Positions 40,230 to 47,560 of a stretch of DNA of 64,000 nt are shown here, one piece after another (position 1 is the stretch's first letter; each line of letters begins with the position of its first letter). The position numbers and the translations under genes are program-made. The DNA lies in assembly GCA_041394705.1 (NCBI GenBank), contig JAWKHS010000016.1, positions 62,001 through 126,000 of the forward strand, in the 5' to 3' direction. Source of the stretch: Vicinamibacterales bacterium (GTDB lineage: Bacteria; Acidobacteriota; Vicinamibacteria; Vicinamibacterales; UBA2999). Below the pieces are notes generated by a model, which did not search any database, was not told where the DNA came from, and was given only the letters and a program-made list of their open reading frames with translations.

Positions 40230-42761
40230 ATGCGGCCCCCTCCGCCCTGGCAGCCCCCTTGCCATGAAGACCGGCGAGCCACGGCTCCCCGCGACGTGTG
40301 GTCGCGGGCACCGAAGAGACACAGCGTGAATCGACGACCGACAAGAACGACGCGAGGGACCGACGCCACATGGCGCTACGGCCTCGTCGCGCTCGTGGCG
40401 GTGCTCATCGCGAGCGCCTCGCCGCTCCTGGCCCAGCGCGGGCCGCGCCAGAACGAGGCGCCGCGCAGCCGACACAAGCTCGACCTGGCGCTCCGGGACC
40501 GGCTCGAGCGCGGGAACCGTGACACGCGCAGCGGTCGGCAGCGCGAGGAGCGCGTCATCGTCACGATGCGCCCCGGGGCCGACGCGCGTGGGCGCGCCCT
40601 CGACCGGATGCAGCGCCGGGGCGGACGCCTCCGCGGCGACCTCCGGATGCTGAACGCGGTCAGCGTCGAGGTGCCGGTGGATCAGCTCGACGCGCTCGCG
40701 GACGACGACGACGTCCTGAGCGTGTCGGTCGACGCCGAGGTCACGGCGACCGGGACGATGTCGGCGACGGGGTGGGCCAGAAACGGCGCCTACTCGTTGC
40801 GCAGCACCCTCGGCCTCACGACCGCCTCCTCCACGACCCATACGAAAGCGTTCCAGCAGGGGGCGGGATACACCGGCACCGTGGACACGGCGGTGCGGCA
40901 ATCCAGCCCGGCCTACTCGTACGGGACCGCCACGACCGCCCGGGTCCAGACTGAGTCCTCGGGCGCGCTCTCGGTGATGCTGGTGCGGTTCGACGACATG
41001 TTCGGGCCGGGCCCGAACCAGATTCCGTTCGGCTCGACGATCACGTCGGCCACGCTCACGCTGTCGCACCTCGGCGACGGGTCCGCGTATGCCGGCGCCG
41101 GACTTCGCCGGATGCTGGTGGACTGGAGCGCCTCGTCGTCGTGGAACGACCTGGCGACACTGGCGGGCGGCCAGGCGCTCGAGGGCGGCGTGGTCGCTGG
41201 CACGGACTCCGCCTTCACGACCGGCCTCCTGGGCGGCGGCCCGAAGGCGTTCACGGGGCCGGACCTGGTCGCGAACGTGCAGGCATGGGCCTCCGGCGAG
41301 GCGAACTTCGGCTGGGCCGTGTGGCAGACCTCCGGCAACAGCTGGAACGTCCGGACGTCGGAGGACGGATACGTCGCCAACCGTCCGATGCTGACGGTCA
41401 GCTACCGGCCGCCCGTCGACACGACCTCGCTCACGGGCGCCGGCATCACGGTGGCCGTCATCGACTCGGGCATGTTCGAGGACGGCGGCGGCGCGGCGCG
41501 CGTGAAGACCACGCGCGACTTCAGCACGGGCAACGGCGCGCCGTCGGGGCGGACGGCGGTGGACGGCTACGGCCATGGCACCCACGTCGCCTCGCTCATC
41601 GGCGACGACAACGCCGACGCGAAGGGCGTGGCGCCCGGCGTCCGGTTCGTCAGCCTTCGGGCACTCTCCGACGAGGGGACGGGCCGGACGAGCGACGTCA
41701 TCGCCGCCGTGCAGTGGGCGGTGGCGAACCGGAGCACCTACGGGATCGACGTGATCAACCTGTCGCTCGGCCACCCGGTGTTCGAGCCGGCCGCGACCGA
41801 CCCGCTGGTGCAGGCGGTCGAGAACGCGGTGCGGGCCGGCATCGTGGTGGTCGTCTCGGCCGGCAACTACGGGACGAACCCGACCACGGGCCTCGTGGGC
41901 TACGGCGGCATCACGTCGCCCGCCAACGCCCCGTCGGTCATCACCGTGGGCGCCGCGCGGACCATGGACACGACGCGCCGCACCGACGACCTCGTGTCCG
42001 AGTACAGCTCGCGCGGTCCGACGTGGTACGACGGCCTCGCCAAGCCTGACCTGGTCGCGCCTGGGCATCGCGTGTCCGGCGCCACCATGACCCACCAGAA
42101 GCTCTACAAGGACTACCCGAAGTCCCGCGGGGCCTCGAAGGGCGGACGGCCGTACCTGAACCTGAGCGGCACGAGCATGGCGGCCGGCGTCGTCAGCGGC
42201 ACGGTGGCGTTGATGCTCGAGTCGGCGCAGTCCACGTTCGGCATGAAGCCGACGCCGAACGCGGTCAAGGCGATGCTGCAGTACACGGCCTTCCGGATGG
42301 CGGACGCCAGCGGCCAGCCGTACGACGTCCTCACGCAGGGCGCCGGCGAACTGAACGCGCTCGGCGCGGTGGACCTGGCCTCGAAGCTCAACCCGACGGC
42401 TCCGTCCGGCTCGTGGTGGCTCACCGCGCCGGTGTCGGCGTCGTCCAACGTGGACGGCCAGAACATCGTGTGGGGCGAGAACATCGTCTGGGGCAACAAC
42501 ATCGTCTGGGGCGAATCGGTCTACACGAACCGCCCGGCCTTCGCGAACAACATCGTCTGGGGCGAGAACATCGTCTGGGGCAACAACATCGTCTGGGGCG
42601 AGAACGTGGTGTGGGGCAACAGCCTCGTCGCGGGCCAGAACATCGTCTGGGGCGAGAACATCGTCTGGGGCGAGAACATCGTGTGGGGCGAGAACATCGT
42701 CTGGGGCGAGAACGTCGTCTGGGGCAACGCCTTCACGTGCCCCTCGTGCGGGGGGCGGTAG
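40230..42761 (+). CDS. Exported subtilisin-like (S8) protease with DNRLRE-like insert and NIVWG tail
   Basis: Order of parts in this 843-residue protein: signal segment (YGLVALVAVLIASASPLLAQ, about 49-68), I9-like propeptide with ERVIVTMRPGADARGRALDRM, and a DNRLRE/CBM96-like jelly roll of about 190 residues. The S8 catalytic domain comes next, with Asp in VAVIDSGMF, His in GHGTHVASLIG and Ser in LSGTSMAAGVVSG, then a tail of 12 N(I/V)VWG(E/N) hexapeptides ending CPSCGGR. ATG 40230 has AAGGAGA 9 nt upstream but gives an unusually long n-region. GTG 40326 gives a normal signal peptide without a clear ribosome-binding site. The protease probably acts outside the cell. The GNAT gene follows after 3 bp. 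Confidence 0.88.
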   Translation: MRPPPPWQPPCHEDRRATAPRDVWSRAPKRHSVNRRPTRTTRGTDATWRYGLVALVAVLIASASPLLAQRGPRQNEAPRSRHKLDLALRDRLERGNRDTRSGRQREERVIVTMRPGADARGRALDRMQRRGGRLRGDLRMLNAVSVEVPVDQLDALADDDDVLSVSVDAEVTATGTMSATGWARNGAYSLRSTLGLTTASSTTHTKAFQQGAGYTGTVDTAVRQSSPAYSYGTATTARVQTESSGALSVMLVRFDDMFGPGPNQIPFGSTITSATLTLSHLGDGSAYAGAGLRRMLVDWSASSSWNDLATLAGGQALEGGVVAGTDSAFTTGLLGGGPKAFTGPDLVANVQAWASGEANFGWAVWQTSGNSWNVRTSEDGYVANRPMLTVSYRPPVDTTSLTGAGITVAVIDSGMFEDGGGAARVKTTRDFSTGNGAPSGRTAVDGYGHGTHVASLIGDDNADAKGVAPGVRFVSLRALSDEGTGRTSDVIAAVQWAVANRSTYGIDVINLSLGHPVFEPAATDPLVQAVENAVRAGIVVVVSAGNYGTNPTTGLVGYGGITSPANAPSVITVGAARTMDTTRRTDDLVSEYSSRGPTWYDGLAKPDLVAPGHRVSGATMTHQKLYKDYPKSRGASKGGRPYLNLSGTSMAAGVVSGTVALMLESAQSTFGMKPTPNAVKAMLQYTAFRMADASGQPYDVLTQGAGELNALGAVDLASKLNPTAPSGSWWLTAPVSASSNVDGQNIVWGENIVWGNNIVWGESVYTNRPAFANNIVWGENIVWGNNIVWGENVVWGNSLVAGQNIVWGENIVWGENIVWGENIVWGENVVWGNAFTCPSCGGR
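40288..40308 (+). other. Hairpin near the S8 protease start
   Basis: CCCGCGAC-GTGTG-GTCGCGGG forms a perfect 8-bp stem with 5-nt loop, 17 bp before GTG 40326. It may influence translation from that GTG if it is the real start. A short frame (ATG 40264 to TGA 40329) overlaps that GTG. Confidence 0.35.
42462..42728 (+). repeat. 18-bp repeats encoding N(I/V)VWG(E/N)
   Basis: Twelve copies occur in blocks of 3, 4 and 5, separated by SVYTNRPAFAN and SLVAGQ. The DNA unit AACATCGTCTGGGGCGAG recurs with few changes, so copy number has probably changed recently by slippage or unequal exchange. Confidence 0.9.
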
Positions 42762-42764
42762 GCC

Positions 42765-43478
42765 ATGGAGCTCAGACTCGGCACCGCCCGTTCGCCACGG
42801 TCGCAGGCCATGACCCTCGAGATGCCCACGCTCACGCCGACGGCGGCGGTCGTGCACACCGGCGTCACCACCGACTGGAAGGGCATGCTGCCCGTGTTCC
42901 AGACGGCTGGCGTCACGCTGCGGGCGCTCCAGACGTCGGACGCGCCGCACCTGCTGTCCCTCCTGTCCACCGAGGAAGTCGCGCGCTTCGTCTCGCCGCC
43001 ACCGACGACGGCCGAGGCCTTCGAGCGCTTCATCGACTGGACGCACCGCATGCGCCGGCAGGGCAGCTACGCCTGCTACGCCGTCGTGCCGCGCGGGCTC
43101 GACCACGCCGTGGGCATCCTGCAGGTCCGGGCGCTGACGCCGGACTTCTCGCTGGCCGAGTGGGGCTTCGCCATCGGCGCCCAGTTCTGGGGCTCGGGCC
43201 TCTTCGTGGAGAGCGCCACGCTCACCGTGGACTTCGCGATGGACGTCATCGGCGTGCACCGGCTCGAGGCGCGGGCGGTCACCCTGAACGGCCGCGGTAA
43301 CGGCGCACTCGCCAAGCTCGGGGCGGTGCGGGAGGCGACGCTACGCAGCTCGTTCTCGAAGGGCGGGCACGATTTCGACCAGTACCTCTGGTCGATCCTC
43401 GCCGAGGACTGGCACGTGCGCCGTGGCCAGGTGGACTGGGGCGGTCACGGGGACACCGCCTACCGTCTCGTGGCGTAG
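42765..43478 (+). CDS. GNAT-family acetyltransferase (RimJ/RimL-like)
   Basis: This 237-residue protein has GNAT features: VTLRALQTSDAPHLLSLLSTEEVARFVSPPP at the start of the domain (about residue 48), AEWGFAIGAQFWGSGLFVESATLTVDFAMDVIGVHRLEARAVTLNGRGNGALAKLGAVREATLR, with acetyl-CoA binding around QFWGSGL and NGRGNGAL. RimJ/RimL relatives acetylate protein N-termini or small substrates; the target is unknown. The first 45 residues are unusual for the family. An in-frame ATG further on (MTLEMPTL, about residue 16) is an alternative start. It begins 3 bp after the S8 protease gene, so co-translation is likely. Confidence 0.87.
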   Translation: MELRLGTARSPRSQAMTLEMPTLTPTAAVVHTGVTTDWKGMLPVFQTAGVTLRALQTSDAPHLLSLLSTEEVARFVSPPPTTAEAFERFIDWTHRMRRQGSYACYAVVPRGLDHAVGILQVRALTPDFSLAEWGFAIGAQFWGSGLFVESATLTVDFAMDVIGVHRLEARAVTLNGRGNGALAKLGAVREATLRSSFSKGGHDFDQYLWSILAEDWHVRRGQVDWGGHGDTAYRLVA

Positions 43479-43619
43479 CGCCGGAGCAGGCACGCAGGCG
43501 CAGCTCCGGGGGGCCGCGCCTTCCGAGCAGCGGGTGACTTCGCCGCCGACGCGCGTACGCCGGTCGGCCCGCGACACCCCCTGTTCATGTTCGCAGCGGC
43601 AATGGGCCGGCGGGCCGAG

Positions 43620-44339
43620 TCACGGCCCGTCGTCCCGCAGCGCGGCCGCGAGCTGCTCGGCGGTGACTCCGGTGAGCCGGAGACCCTCGGCGCCGGGCAG
43701 CATGCCCTCGCGCCAGAGCCGGTCGGCCAGGGCTCGCCGGGCGACGAGGCCCGCCAGCCGGCCCGCCACGGCCACGTCAGGGCGGCCCGACGTCCTGAAC
43801 GCGTCCCTGGCGATGTGCACGTCCGCCTCCATCGTCCACCCGCCCACGACCTGCGACACGGTGAAGACGTGCGTGGCCGACCCGTCCTTCTCCACCCTGG
43901 CACGGGACGCCGCGTCGATGGCGAACCCGTTCAGCGTGATCGTGTGCTCCCGGCGGCCCGCCGCGGCCGGGGTGGCGTCGGGCGCGGGCGGACGGGCGGC
44001 GGCCACGGCGGCCCGGAGCAGCGCCGGCGTCATCGGCTTCGCCAGGAAGTGGCTGGCGCCGCCCGCGAGCGCCGCCGACGCCAGGTCCAGCGAGGCGTGA
44101 GCGGTCAGCATCACCACCCGGGTCGCCGGGGCGATGCGCCGCAGCTCCGCGAGGAGTGCGACGCCCGACATGCCCGGCATCTTCTGATCGAGCAGCACGA
44201 CGTCGAACGGGCCGTGCGCCGCGACGGCCTCGAGCGCCCGCGCGGCGTCCTCGGCCTCGTGCACCTCGTAGAGGTCCTCCAGCGTCAGCCGCACCATCCG
44301 GCGAAGTGTGGGTTCGTCATCGACGATCAGGACTCGCAT
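43620..44339 (-). CDS. Response regulator with unrecognised output domain
   Basis: Residues 1-120 of this 239-residue protein form a receiver domain: the acid pair in IVDDEP, the phosphoacceptor Asp in VVLLDQKMPGMSG, Thr/Ser in VVMLTAHAS and Lys in FLAKPMTP. The remaining 115 residues (RREHTITLNGFAIDAASRAR ... FTVSQVVGGWTMEADVHIARDAF ... LRLTGVTAEQLAAALRDD) have no HTH, GGDEF, EAL or other output I recognise. The gene overlaps the 3' end of the histidine kinase gene by 23 bases, so the two are an operonic pair. It lies at the end of the kdp locus, and its target may be potassium homeostasis. Confidence 0.85.
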   Translation of the reverse strand: MRVLIVDDEPTLRRMVRLTLEDLYEVHEAEDAARALEAVAAHGPFDVVLLDQKMPGMSGVALLAELRRIAPATRVVMLTAHASLDLASAALAGGASHFLAKPMTPALLRAAVAAARPPAPDATPAAAGRREHTITLNGFAIDAASRARVEKDGSATHVFTVSQVVGGWTMEADVHIARDAFRTSGRPDVAVAGRLAGLVARRALADRLWREGMLPGAEGLRLTGVTAEQLAAALRDDGP

Positions 44340-45831
44340 CGCTGGCCTCCTCGAAAGCGCCGTCCGCGCGCGGCAGCGTGAACGCGAACGTCGATCCCGC
44401 GCCGGGGGCCGACGCCACCGTGATGGCGCCGCCGTGCGCCTCCACGATCCGCCGGCTGATCGCCAGGCCGAGCCCGGCGCCGCCGCGCGCACCGCCCGCG
44501 ATCTGGGCGAACGGCTCGAAGATCCTCGCGTGGTGCTCGGGAGCGATGCCGATGCCGGTGTCGATCACGCGACACGCCACCATTCCCCCCTCGGCCGATG
44601 CCGCCACCGTGACGCGGCCGCCCGCCGGCGTCGCGCGCAGGGCGTTCGAGACGAGGTTCGTCAGGACGCGCTCGATCTGCGCGCGGTCGGCGTACGCGGG
44701 CGGCAGGCCGCGCGGCACGTCGACGGCCAGGGTCACGCCTCGGGCGTCGCCCTGCCGGCGCATCGGTTCCACGACCCCGCGCACCAGGCCCTCGACGGCG
44801 ACCGCCGCCGGGCGCGGCGGCCGTTGGCCGCTCTCGAGCCTCGTCAGGTCCAGGAGATCGCGTGCCAGACGGGCGAGCCGCTCGCCGTCGTTGCGGCACA
44901 GCTCGACGATCTCGCGCTGCCTGGGCGTGAGCGTCGCGGGCTGCTCGTGCAGCAGGTCCAGGCCGAGCTGCAGGCTGGCGAGGGGCGTGCGAAGCTCGTG
45001 CGAGGCTTCGGCCACGAACTCCGACTTCAGGCGATTGAGCTCGTGCAGGTGCCGTACGTCCTCGAGCAGCATCATCCGCTCGGCCACCTGGCGGGCTTGC
45101 GCAAGGGCGTCGCGGTCCGACACGCGGGCCTCGCGAACGCGCGCCGCCATGTGGTTGAAGGCACGCGCCATCTGGCCGAGCTCGTCGGCACGATCCGCGG
45201 GCACGGCCACGTCCAGGTCCCCGGCGGCGGCGCGGGTGGCCGCCCGCGTCAGCGCCTCGATCGGTCCGCTGACGCTCCGCCCCACCGCGGCCGTGAGCCA
45301 CGCGCCGCCGAGTGCCAGCACCGCCATCAGGGCCAGGGTCCACGCGGCGTCACGACGCGCGAGCGCCCCGGCCGCGTCGCTCTTGCTGCGCATCGCCGCG
45401 ACGTTCAGCCGATCCAGCGGCGCGATCGATCGGCGCAGCCGCTCGGCGCCCGCCGCCGACGGCGTCCGTGCGTACTCCTCGTAGCCGGCGCGCAGCGCCG
45501 CAATCACGTCCCGTTCCCCCGGCTCGGTCACGTTGCCGGCCGCGACGGCGAGCGCACGGTCGAAGGCCCGGCGCCCTCCGGCGTCGCCCGCCCCCGTTCC
45601 GGCCGCCGCGGTCCGGAGCCCCTCGAGGCGCTCGAGGCTCACGCGCATGGCGTGGGCGGCCTCGACCGACTGGTAGTTGTCGGCGAGAATGCGCTCGGCG
45701 ACCTCGCCCAGGTCGCGAAGGCGCCAGGCGCTCCAGGCGCCGAGCGCCGCCAATGCCAGCACGAGGGACGCGAAGGCCGCGAGCAGCCGCACCCGGAGGG
45801 ACACGGCCGCGCCGGTCGGCATCGCTGTCAT
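44317..45831 (-). CDS. HAMP-containing sensor histidine kinase at the kdp locus
   Basis: This 504-residue protein has TM1 (LRVRLLAAFASLVLALAALGAW), a periplasmic helical region of about 130 residues, TM2 (LALMAVLALGGAWLTAAVG), HAMP (GPIEALTRAATRAAAGDLDVAVP), HisKA with the phosphorylated His in ASHELRTPLASLQ, and the HATPase boxes LVSNALRATPAGG, IDTGIGIAP and GAGLGLAISRRIVEAHGG. Its ATG overlaps the stop of the truncated KdpD gene (ATGA) and its end overlaps the receiver gene. It is not of KdpD type. Encoded between the KdpD sensor half and a receiver, it may be the partner that uses that half's signal. Confidence 0.92.
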   Translation of the reverse strand: MTAMPTGAAVSLRVRLLAAFASLVLALAALGAWSAWRLRDLGEVAERILADNYQSVEAAHAMRVSLERLEGLRTAAAGTGAGDAGGRRAFDRALAVAAGNVTEPGERDVIAALRAGYEEYARTPSAAGAERLRRSIAPLDRLNVAAMRSKSDAAGALARRDAAWTLALMAVLALGGAWLTAAVGRSVSGPIEALTRAATRAAAGDLDVAVPADRADELGQMARAFNHMAARVREARVSDRDALAQARQVAERMMLLEDVRHLHELNRLKSEFVAEASHELRTPLASLQLGLDLLHEQPATLTPRQREIVELCRNDGERLARLARDLLDLTRLESGQRPPRPAAVAVEGLVRGVVEPMRRQGDARGVTLAVDVPRGLPPAYADRAQIERVLTNLVSNALRATPAGGRVTVAASAEGGMVACRVIDTGIGIAPEHHARIFEPFAQIAGGARGGAGLGLAISRRIVEAHGGAITVASAPGAGSTFAFTLPRADGAFEEASDASPDRR

Positions 45832-46973
45832 GACCCCGGCTCCCCCAGCGGCACCACCTGCACTGCCGCATCCGGTACCGCGCTGAGGAAGCGATCCAGG
45901 GTCGACCCCCGCCACACGACCTCCCACCGCGACCGCGCCGTCTGCCCGAAGATCACGTGCGTCACGCCTTCGCGCTGCGCGAACGCGATCAGGCCGTCGG
46001 CCGGGCGATCGGCGTGGACGCGCACGACGGTCGCGCCCAGGCTCTCGGCCAGCCGAATGTTCCCGGCCAGGGCCTCGGCGTCCTGCGGGCGGATGCGCTC
46101 GGGCGTTTCGCGCGGCGTCTCGACGTAGACCGCGTACCACTTCGAGCCGAGGCGGCCGGCGATCCGCGCGCCGGTGCGTATCACCCGCGGCGCGAGCGCG
46201 TTGGAGCTCATGCAGACCATCACGCGCTCCGGAATCAGCGCCGGCTCGAGCCCCTCGCGCGCCCGATAGCTCGCCGCCTTCTCGCCCACCTCGTCGGCCA
46301 CGGCCCGCAGCGCCAGTTCGCGCAGCGTCGACAGGTTGCCCTTGCGGAAGAAGTTCGACAGCGCCTGCTCGACCTTCTCGGGCTTGTAGACCTTGCCCTC
46401 GCGCAGGCGATTGCGCAGTTCCTCGACCGTGACGTCGACGTTGATGACCTCGTCGGCGCGATCGAGGAAGGTGTCGGGCACGGTTTCGCGGACGCGCACG
46501 CCGGTCACGCGTGCCACGGCGTCGTTCAGCGTCTCGAGGTGCTGGATGTTCACGGCCGTCATCACGTGGATGCCGGCGTCGAGCAGCGTCAGCACGTCCT
46601 GATAGCGCTTCTCGTGTCGACTGCCGGGCACGTTCGAGTGCGCCAGTTCGTCGACGACGCACACCTGCGGCCGGCGGGCGAGGATCGCGTCGACGTCCAT
46701 CTCCTCGAGGACCACCCCCCGGTACGCGACCTTCCTGCGCGGGACGACCTCGAGGTCGCCCAGTTGCGCTTCGGTCTCGGCGCGCCCGTAGGTCTCCACG
46801 AGCCCCGCGACCACGTCGAGCCCCCGCGCGCGCAGCGCACGGGCCTCGCGGAGCATCGCGTAGGTCTTCCCGACGCCGGGCGCGGCGCCGATGTAGACCC
46901 GCAGCCGCGCCCGGTCCTGCGACCGGATCCGCTCGAGCAGCGCGTCGGCGGAGGGGCGGGAGTCGCCTGTCAT
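45828..46973 (-). CDS. kdpD: Truncated KdpD: N-terminal sensor (KdpD domain plus Usp) without kinase
   Basis: This 381-residue protein carries the KdpD N-terminal domain: Walker A IGAAPGVGKTYAMLREA, Walker B CVVDELAHSNVPGSRHEKRYQDV and NIQHLETLNDAV (about residues 20-230), then a Usp-like domain (VMVCMSSNALAPRVIRTGARIAGRL ... WYAVYVETP ... LGATVVRVHADRPADGLIAFAQREGVTHVIFGQTARSRW, to about 375). The chain stops before the four TMs, GAF and kinase. The Usp domain is where cyclic di-AMP binds in some KdpD proteins; that is possible but not shown here. It lies one base after kdpC. The missing half is the separate gene at 53586-55145. Confidence 0.92.
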   Translation of the reverse strand: MTGDSRPSADALLERIRSQDRARLRVYIGAAPGVGKTYAMLREARALRARGLDVVAGLVETYGRAETEAQLGDLEVVPRRKVAYRGVVLEEMDVDAILARRPQVCVVDELAHSNVPGSRHEKRYQDVLTLLDAGIHVMTAVNIQHLETLNDAVARVTGVRVRETVPDTFLDRADEVINVDVTVEELRNRLREGKVYKPEKVEQALSNFFRKGNLSTLRELALRAVADEVGEKAASYRAREGLEPALIPERVMVCMSSNALAPRVIRTGARIAGRLGSKWYAVYVETPRETPERIRPQDAEALAGNIRLAESLGATVVRVHADRPADGLIAFAQREGVTHVIFGQTARSRWEVVWRGSTLDRFLSAVPDAAVQVVPLGEPGS

Positions 46974-46974
46974 G

Positions 46975-47550
46975 TCACCGCCGGCGGGGTGTCGTTTCGT
47001 CGAGCGCCAGGTTCAGCAGCAGCACGTTCACCACCGGCTCACCGAACACGCCCAGCTGCCTGGGCTCGATGTGATCCGTCACGAGTTGCCGCAGAACGGC
47101 TTCGGCCAGCCCGCGCGCGCGGGCCACGCGCGGCACCTGGAACTGGGCGGCGGCCGGGCTGATGTGCGGGTCGAGCCCCGATGCCGAGGCCGTCACGAGG
47201 TCGATCGGCACCGGAACGCCGGGATTCTCCACCTGCCGCCGCGCCACGTCCGCCGCCACGCGGTCGATGAGCGTCCGGTTCGACGGCCCGTAGTTGGAAC
47301 CCGCCGACGCCGAGGCGTCGTACCCGGCGCCGGCCGCCGAGGGACGCGAATGGAAGTAGCCGGGCGAGGAGAACGGCTGGCCGATGAGGCGCGATCCGAC
47401 GACGACGCCGTCTTTCGTGATCAGCTGACCGTTCGCCTGGTCGGGGAACAGCACCTGCGCGAGGCCGGTGACGGCCAACGGGTAGCCGATGCCCAGCAAC
47501 ATCGTGGTCACCACGGTCATCAGGGCGGCCGTGACGAGATGGCGGACCAT
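46975..47550 (-). CDS. kdpC: Potassium-transporting ATPase KdpC subunit
   Basis: This 191-residue protein has one TM near the N-terminus (ALMTVVTTMLLGIGYPLAVTGLAQ) and a periplasmic domain with the family texts GSRLIGQPFSSPGYFHSRPSAAG, YDASASAGSNYGPSN and VTASASGLDPHISPAAAQFQVPRVARARGL. KdpC stabilises the KdpFABC complex and raises K+ affinity. It follows kdpB by 10 bp, in the standard order kdpF-A-B-C. Confidence 0.97.
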   Translation of the reverse strand: MVRHLVTAALMTVVTTMLLGIGYPLAVTGLAQVLFPDQANGQLITKDGVVVGSRLIGQPFSSPGYFHSRPSAAGAGYDASASAGSNYGPSNRTLIDRVAADVARRQVENPGVPVPIDLVTASASGLDPHISPAAAQFQVPRVARARGLAEAVLRQLVTDHIEPRQLGVFGEPVVNVLLLNLALDETTPRRR

Positions 47551-47560
47551 GGCGACTCCC

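Noticed and set aside
39830..40325. Riboswitch (for example cyclic di-GMP class) before the S8 protease
   Set aside because: Several hairpins are present, but I could not match the conserved core of any riboswitch class.
42462..42728. CRISPR-like array
   Set aside because: The 18-bp units are adjacent, in frame and encode a hexapeptide repeat. There are no spacers.
37227..43259. A 2010-codon open frame on the minus strand
   Set aside because: It runs antisense through the S8 protease and out of frame through the DUF5916 gene. High GC makes stops rare; only the last 93 codons (DUF1971) look like protein.
43479..43619. Terminator after the GNAT gene
   Set aside because: CCGGAGC/GCTCCGG can pair across a 5-nt loop, but the stem is short and no T-tract follows, so it was not listed.
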